A DNA stretch of 9,294 bases from UBA1151 sp963579925 (GTDB lineage: Bacteria > Chloroflexota > Dehalococcoidia > Lucifugimonadales > Lucifugimonadaceae): NCBI GenBank assembly GCA_963579925.1, contig CAUZJA010000108.1, positions 1-9,294 on the forward strand. Direction: 5' to 3'. This document shows positions 5,728 to 9,294 of this stretch, one piece after another. Every line of letters starts with the position of its first letter. The first letter of the stretch is position 1. Position numbers and translations under genes: made by a program. The notes under the pieces are model-generated. The model ran no database searches, was not told the DNA's origin, and saw only the letters and a list, made by a program, of their open reading frames with translations.

Positions 5728-6825
5728 TTAGCGGGTGGCCGGCGGCGTGCCCCGGCGGTTCGCTAGCGTCTGTGGGAGAAGGTCGTAGCGAGTTTCGTGG
5801 CCGTCGAAGAAACGGAGCAACTCGTCCACCATCAGCGAGAAGAATCGGTTGCTGTTGGCCGCAGTCACGCCTGCGATGTGCGGCGTGATGAAGGCGTTTG
5901 GCAGGTCGCGGATGGGTGAGTCGATGGGAATAGGCTCTGGCTCGAATACATCAAGACTGGCGACGATATCGCCCTTCTGCAGGCGTGCGATCAGCGCGTC
6001 GGAGTCGACGATGGCCCCACGACTCACGTTCACGAACACAGCGCCGGGATGCAGGAGGTCGATTTCGCGCTCGCCAATCATGCCGCGAGTTGCAGGTGTG
6101 ATCGGTGCGAGACAGACGACCACATCGGGGACAGACATCACGTTGTCCAGCGACGTCATGGTCACATCGTAGATATCGGCAATCTCCCGCGGCACGTAGG
6201 GGTCATGAATCAGCACGTTTGTGCGGAACGGTTTCAGCAACTCCAGCAATCGACGCCCAATGTGACCTGTACCGATCATGCCAACCGTCTTGCCGGTCAA
6301 CTCACCACGCAGGAACCCGGGATCTTCGTAGCGGGAATCATCCTCAAACACGTGCTGATGGTCGATCAGCTTCCGGTACAGACTTCCCGCATTGCGCAGG
6401 CCAATCAACATCATCGCCAGCGCCCACTCCGACACCGGGTACGACGAACCCTGAGTGGTATCGATGGACCGAATGCCACGCTCAGCCGCGGCCTCAACAT
6501 CAATCCGCTGCGCAAACCGATCGCCTTCAAGCTCACCGATAAACCGCAGGTTGGGCGCAACGTCCATCACATCCGGCGTCACCCGAGGCGAGCCGTGGCA
6601 AACAACCAGCGCATCTAAACCACTCACAAACGCCTTGAATCGAGCATCCGTGTCGGCATCAGCCACCGGAGGCTCATCCCAGCTGGTGGGCAGATCAAAT
6701 TCCTCAAACCGGAAGTCAGCGACCGCCTCCAGGCGTTCGCGATCGACGTCACCCACATCGAGATCATGGGTCGGTCGGTTGCAGGCGATTCCTACGATTG
6801 GGCGGTTGGTGTTGTGTGTTGTCAT
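5728..6825 (-). CDS. D-isomer-specific 2-hydroxyacid dehydrogenase
   Basis: NAD-dependent enzyme that interconverts a D-2-hydroxy acid and a 2-keto acid; likely cytosolic. Residue numbers are from the ATG at 6825, giving 365 residues, a normal length. The N- and C-terminal catalytic half-domains flank a Rossmann domain with GTGHIG (185-190). NVSRGAIVD (266-274) carries the substrate-binding Arg269, LDVFEPEP (291-298) the catalytic Glu297, and TPHIAG (314-319) the catalytic His316. PVSEWALAMML (130-140) is the usual conserved helix. I chose the ATG at 6825 because AGGAG lies eight bases upstream; a TTG two codons earlier is only two bases from that site. The substrate (glycerate, glyoxylate, phosphoglycerate, lactate or other) cannot be assigned: there is no ACT domain, and the N-terminus up to residue 65 is divergent. 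It is 87 bases upstream of the dprE1-like gene on the same strand, but a metabolic link is not evident. Confidence 0.92.
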   Translation of the reverse strand: MTTHNTNRPIVGIACNRPTHDLDVGDVDRERLEAVADFRFEEFDLPTSWDEPPVADADTDARFKAFVSGLDALVVCHGSPRVTPDVMDVAPNLRFIGELEGDRFAQRIDVEAAAERGIRSIDTTQGSSYPVSEWALAMMLIGLRNAGSLYRKLIDHQHVFEDDSRYEDPGFLRGELTGKTVGMIGTGHIGRRLLELLKPFRTNVLIHDPYVPREIADIYDVTMTSLDNVMSVPDVVVCLAPITPATRGMIGEREIDLLHPGAVFVNVSRGAIVDSDALIARLQKGDIVASLDVFEPEPIPIDSPIRDLPNAFITPHIAGVTAANSNRFFSLMVDELLRFFDGHETRYDLLPQTLANRRGTPPATR

Positions 6826-6924
6826 TGGCAATGCTCCTGCGTAACCGGAATGCTAGCGGAATGTGGACGCTTGTGGCACGGGCACGCCGGATCTGGTAGT
6901 GGCCGCAGCGCTCCGGAAGAGGAA

Positions 6925-6963
6925 TCCCCTCACCCTATCCCTCTCCCCCAAGGGGCGAGGGGA
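6925..6963. repeat. REP-like GC-rich imperfect palindrome
   Basis: TCCCCTC (6925-6931) pairs with GAGGGGA (6957-6963). Inside, CCCTC-t-CCCC (6939-6948) pairs with GGGG-c-GAGGG (6952-6961) around a CAA loop. The layout, a C-rich run repeated and then a short loop and a G-rich arm, matches the dispersed CCCTCACCC/CCCTCTCCC extragenic palindromes common in many bacterial genomes. A single copy is visible, so dispersal is inferred from the resemblance. Confidence 0.6.
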
Positions 6964-7036
6964 CAGAACCGCCAAGATTATGGACTCCGCCGCGTCTGTG
7001 GTCGGTTGGCGGGAATTGGGCGCGTCCAATTGACCT

Positions 7037-7094
7037 TTTTATGTCCCTCCATGGGAGATGGTGGCCAGGCTGTCCAGACGTATCGCGGCATCCG
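7037..7094 (+). repeat. Structured dispersed repeat, copy 1
   Basis: Matches the reverse complement of 7603-7651 in two blocks: 7037-7063 (25 of 27 bases) and 7073-7094 (19 of 22), separated here by nine extra bases (7064-7072). The first block can form a hairpin TCCC-TCCAT-GGGA (7044-7056) and the second GCGG-CAT-CCGC (7085-7095). The two differences in the first block are the two sides of one base pair. No target-site duplication is visible around the pair. Confidence 0.65.
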
Positions 7095-7125
7095 CTTGCA
7101 TGCGTATGCCTGTTGTTTTTGTTTT
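7087..7125 (+). terminator. Terminator-like hairpin with T-rich tail and no gene before it
   Basis: GGCAT-c-CGC (7087-7095) pairs with GCG-t-ATGCC (7102-7110), eight pairs with one mismatch, around a TTGCAT loop. A tail of mostly T residues (7111-7125, TGTTGTTTTTGTTTT) follows. This is the layout of a rho-independent terminator on the plus strand. The nearest gene to the left points the other way, so it would end an unannotated transcript, or be fortuitous. The left arm overlaps the end of repeat copy 1. Confidence 0.4.
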
Positions 7126-7602
7126 CCACACGGAACTGCTGAAGACGGCGCCGAGATCGCCGGGCGGCTCACCCTTTGGTGGGCCGTTTGGCGTGGTGCG
7201 GGCTTTATTCTTCTCCGATCACGCTGCGTGGCATTCGGGGATCGAGCCACCGACATGCGGGCAAGGGGCCCGTAGTACGGCTGCAGAGTGCGGACGTGGT
7301 CCGTGCGGATGCAGTTAGGTTTCCTATCGAGCGGTCGACCTTTGTCTGGCAGCAGGATCTATATACGATCCGATTGGTTCCCACACCATCGAAAAGACTA
7401 TTCCAGTCCACACCCGGATGGTTTTCTTGCCACCCTTTGACCGGATCGGGATTTGCTTTCAATATCCCCCGGTGGAACCGGTCCCTGCACTCGTCCGGCG
7501 GTCCTCTTTTGTCCGATTTACTTCCGCTATCACGGAGGTTCATCGGAAAGGGTTCCCCCAGGCCGCTCGGCAATTAGACGAGTTTGGGATCGTTTGTCGT
7601 TA

Positions 7603-7651
7603 CGGATACCACGATACGTTTGGACACCATCTGCCATGGAGGCACATAAAA
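7603..7651 (-). repeat. Structured dispersed repeat, copy 2 (inverted)
   Basis: Reverse-orientation partner of the copy at 7037-7094, about 510 bases away, lacking the nine-base insert. Read on the minus strand, its first block forms TGCC-TCCAT-GGCA, where copy 1 has TCCC-TCCAT-GGGA. Its second block forms GTGG-TAT-CCGT, which keeps four pairs if G-U wobbles are allowed (last base at 7602). The pair could be ends of a non-autonomous element, but neither the flanks outside nor the sequence inside extend the match. Confidence 0.65.
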
Positions 7652-7701
7652 GCCAGGGGCCAGTGTGCTGCCGTGCTTGATGGCTACTTTTGGTGTCCTC
7701 C

Positions 7702-7740
7702 CGGCTGATTCGCACACTCCGGTCAGCCGCCGAGGTGTGC
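7702..7740 (+). other. Possible H-type pseudoknot
   Basis: CGGCTGA (7702-7708) is complementary to TCAGCCG (7723-7729). Within their loop, GCACAC (7712-7717) is complementary to GTGTGC (7735-7740), just beyond the first stem. The interleaved order gives stems of 7 and 6 bp with connecting loops of 3, 5 and 5 bases, a feasible if tight H-type pseudoknot. It lies about 190 bases before the start of the propeller gene. Function is unknown and chance is not excluded. Confidence 0.3.
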
Positions 7741-7756
7741 ATTTGGTAGGGCTGTG

Positions 7757-7910
7757 GTTAGCGTCTGATGGATGAGGTCTTTAGTCAATGGGAGCGTGGC
7801 AGAAGGGTATGCAGGGGATATTCTCCAAAGATTTCGGGAATAATGGGTATGCCTAAAAACAACGTGCTAACTCTGTAGTTATTAGCGTATTCTGCTCTAT
7901 CAATGCTAAT
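7757..7910 (+). promoter_or_regulatory. Leader region of the propeller gene with repeated GCTAA half-sites
   Basis: The region before the ATG at 7931 is A/T-richer than its left neighbour and has no gene. GCTAA occurs in either orientation at 7758-7762 (reverse), 7866-7870, 7882-7886 (reverse) and 7905-7909. The last two form ATTAGC/GCTAAT around 18 bases. GGGTATGC occurs at 7805-7812 and 7845-7852, exactly 40 bases apart. No convincing -35/-10 pair was found. Regulatory use is inferred only from the clustering. Confidence 0.25.
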
Positions 7911-7930
7911 TCCGTATAGCATCTGTTGCT

Positions 7931-9294
7931 ATGAATTCTGAGAAATCTGTTAGTGCCACCATTTTTGGCGTGAATACACGGTGGTGGTGGATGCTAATCG
8001 GACTGTTACTACCGGTGATATTGCTGGTCGCCGTGGGATTCGTCAACGCAGCGGATGGTGAGCAGGCAAAGGTCGTGGCAGGCGATGGAGCCGAGTCCGA
8101 TTTGTTTGGCGCATCCGTGTCAATCAGTGGCGACTCTGCCGTGATCGGTGCTTGGGGGGATGACGATGCCGGATTCATTTCTGGCTCGGCTTACGTTTTC
8201 GTCCGTAGCGGTGGGGACTGGGTTCAGCAGGCCAAACTTATCGCCAGTGATGGTGCGGCTGATGATATTTTTGGCGCTTCAGTATCCATCAGCGAAAACA
8301 CGATCGCGATCGGTGCTAAATCAGATAACGATACCGACATTAGAACGGGCTCGACGTATGTATTCACGCGTAGCTGTGGTGTCTGGAGCCAGGAAGCGAA
8401 GCTAACAGCGAGTGATGCTGCGGCCCACGATTTTTTTGGTTCCTTTGTATCTGTCAACGCCAACACCATCGTAGTTGGTGCTGTTGGGGATGACGATGCG
8501 GGACCATCGTCTGGATCGGCGTATGTATTTGTCCGTGAGGGTGACACCTGGATCGAGGAGGCGAAACTTACGACCCTTGATGCGACCACTAGAGATAACT
8601 TTGGTGGATCCACGTCTATTAGCGGAGATACTGCAGTGATCAGTGCCAACCAAAGTACAACTCGACCTGGTGCAGCGTACGTATTTGTCCGTAATGGAGG
8701 TGTGTGGAGCCAGCAATCAAAGCTGATGGCCAGCGACGGGGCATCTCTCGATAAATTCGGTAATGCCGTGGCCGTTAGAGGCGACACGGTCGTCTTAGGC
8801 GCAGAGGCAGACGTTAATGCAGGAGCGCAATCAGGCTCAGCTTATGTCTTTATTCGTGATGGATCTACCTGGAACGAGCAGGCCAAGTTGACGGCCAGCG
8901 ATGCCGCACATTTCGATGAATTCGGTCACTCGGGAGCCATTGCAGGAGCGACGATCCTGATCAGCGCAGATCTCGATGACGAATCAGGCTCAGATTCTGG
9001 TTCTGTGTATGTATTTGCTCGTGAGGGGGTGATTTGGAGTGAGGTACGGAAGCTCAGTTCCAACGACGCTGCGGATAATGATGAGTTAGGCCGGTCTGTA
9101 TCGATGAGCGGCGATACCATCATTGTCGGTGCTTGGGGGGATGATGATTCCGGTTCTGAATCTGGTTCGGCGTACATATTTGCTAGTGCGCCTTCAGTCC
9201 CCGAAGCGCCCTTGATCGTCGCAACGTTCGATGGTGACTCGCAGGCGACAGTGGATTGGAATGCTCCCGCATCAGATGGTGGGACCGCGATTGC
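7931..9294 (+). CDS. Secreted FG-GAP seven-repeat beta-propeller protein with fibronectin type III domain (5' part)
   Basis: The frame runs 454 codons from ATG 7931 to the right edge with no stop. An in-frame TAA at 7907-7909 and no start codon in between make 7931 the first possible start; no ribosome-binding site is obvious. Residues 1-40 are a signal peptide: a charged N-region, WWW and a hydrophobic core (18-38), with a probable cleavage site after VNA (38-40). Residues 47-421 are seven repeats of about 55 residues (FG-GAP type): KL-ASD-A--D-FG, then a strand ending VxGA-DDD-SGSAYVF, and W at the end. From 421 a fibronectin type III domain begins (PSVPEAPLIVA, then VDWNAPASDGG) and is cut by the window edge. 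Such proteins are extracellular or cell-surface, and propellers of this type bind ligands or calcium; partner and attachment are unknown, and the C-terminus is missing. The gene is A/T-richer than the left half. Confidence 0.9.
   Translation, partial: MNSEKSVSATIFGVNTRWWWMLIGLLLPVILLVAVGFVNAADGEQAKVVAGDGAESDLFGASVSISGDSAVIGAWGDDDAGFISGSAYVFVRSGGDWVQQAKLIASDGAADDIFGASVSISENTIAIGAKSDNDTDIRTGSTYVFTRSCGVWSQEAKLTASDAAAHDFFGSFVSVNANTIVVGAVGDDDAGPSSGSAYVFVREGDTWIEEAKLTTLDATTRDNFGGSTSISGDTAVISANQSTTRPGAAYVFVRNGGVWSQQSKLMASDGASLDKFGNAVAVRGDTVVLGAEADVNAGAQSGSAYVFIRDGSTWNEQAKLTASDAAHFDEFGHSGAIAGATILISADLDDESGSDSGSVYVFAREGVIWSEVRKLSSNDAADNDELGRSVSMSGDTIIVGAWGDDDSGSESGSAYIFASAPSVPEAPLIVATFDGDSQATVDWNAPASDGGTAI
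8069..9181 (+). repeat. Seven in-frame FG-GAP-type repeat units
   Basis: Units start at lysine codons 8069, 8234, 8399, 8564, 8720, 8885 and 9050. Six boundaries are 165 bases apart except unit four, which is 156 (three residues missing from its acidic loop, where GDDDAG is replaced by QSTTRPG). The seventh ends at 9181, where the fibronectin domain linker begins. Seven units fit one closed seven-bladed beta-propeller. Units diverge in sequence, but each keeps the FG (LG in the seventh), the YVF (YIF in the seventh) and the leading K. Confidence 0.88.

Larger units (their letters stand above)
6841..7740. other. About 900 bp with no supportable gene, rich in small repeats and hairpins
   Basis: No reading frame here has a recognisable motif or a convincing ribosome-binding site, and long frames run open on both strands at once (about 7176-7577 plus, 7205-7573 minus), so none is called. 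The region holds a REP-like palindrome (6925-6963), a 6-bp inverted repeat AATTGG/CCAATT (7014-7031) before a T5 run, two opposed copies of a ~50-bp repeat, a terminator-like hairpin, small inverted repeats at 7281-7314 (CTGCA/TGCAG around CGGAC/GTCCG) and 7355-7371 (GGATC/GATCC), and a possible pseudoknot at its right end. It may be decayed mobile-element or intergenic repeat material. Confidence 0.6.

Noticed and set aside
6049..6618. 189-codon plus-strand open frame
   Set aside because: It is fully antisense to the 2-hydroxyacid dehydrogenase, whose catalytic motifs are intact; no independent motif.
6829..6831. TTG start two codons upstream for the 2-hydroxyacid dehydrogenase
   Set aside because: It would leave only two bases to the AGGAG site; the ATG at 6825 has ideal spacing.
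6935..7129. Shared peptide HHLPWR-IK in translations of the two inverted repeat copies
   Set aside because: The similarity holds in more than one reading frame, so it reflects DNA-level repetition, not a conserved protein.
7205..7573. 122-codon minus-strand frame, and a 133-codon plus-strand frame at 7176-7577
   Set aside because: Both strands are open over the same stretch, the minus frame would need a TTG start, no motif is recognisable, and its edges run into noncoding repeats. One could be a decayed gene, but nothing supports it.
7037..7651. MITE or transposon with terminal inverted repeats
   Set aside because: No target-site duplication next to either copy, no transposase inside, and the match stops abruptly on both sides. 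Kept as dispersed repeats only.
8224..8787. 187-codon open frame on the minus strand, plus others at 8402-8716 and 8926-9177
   Set aside because: They lie opposite the FG-GAP repeats and their apparent internal repetition is only the mirror of the propeller repeats. The plus-strand frame has signal peptide and domain structure.
1..9294. CRISPR array, tRNA, rRNA, attachment site or origin
   Set aside because: No regularly spaced direct repeats other than the coding FG-GAP units, and no tRNA or rRNA sequence recognised by eye on either strand.

Overview
The window is 9.3 kb of bacterial chromosome with moderately high GC. It looks like an environmental, free-living organism. The mix of an oligopeptide-type ABC importer, a D-2-hydroxyacid dehydrogenase, TTG/GTG starts and long gene-poor stretches would suit a Chloroflexota (SAR202-like) or a related marine or soil lineage. 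That placement is an inference with low confidence; nothing in the window fixes the taxon.

Left part (1-3099, plus strand): the C-terminal two thirds of a family-5 solute-binding protein, then two inner-membrane permeases of the DppB and DppC type. Together they are the extracytoplasmic and membrane parts of a peptide/nickel/opine-type ABC importer. A strong hairpin follows the binding-protein gene, and a promoter-like site sits just before the first permease, so the two parts may be expressed at different levels. No ATPase genes follow.

Middle part: a small HExxH protein (3192-3545, plus) lies behind a short in-frame open stretch ended by an amber codon. It meets, stop codon to stop codon, a minus-strand pair (5640 back to 3542) that reads as DprE1 and DprE2. 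In mycobacteria these two enzymes flip the 2'-hydroxyl of decaprenylphosphoryl-ribose to make the D-arabinose donor. The genes overlap by 4 bases. The cysteine that benzothiazinones attack in mycobacterial DprE1 is alanine here. Upstream on the same strand is a D-2-hydroxyacid dehydrogenase (5728-6825) with an intact NAD site and Arg-Glu-His triad; nothing ties it directly to the arabinose step.

Right part: 6841-7930 has no gene I can support, but it is full of small structures. These are a REP-like GC palindrome, two diverged copies of a ~50-bp repeat in opposite orientation whose differences preserve hairpins, a terminator-like hairpin with no gene in front of it, and a possible H-type pseudoknot. 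From 7931 to the right edge runs a secreted protein with seven FG-GAP-type repeats (probably one seven-bladed beta-propeller) followed by the start of a fibronectin type III domain. It is cut by the window edge. This gene is visibly richer in A/T than the left half.
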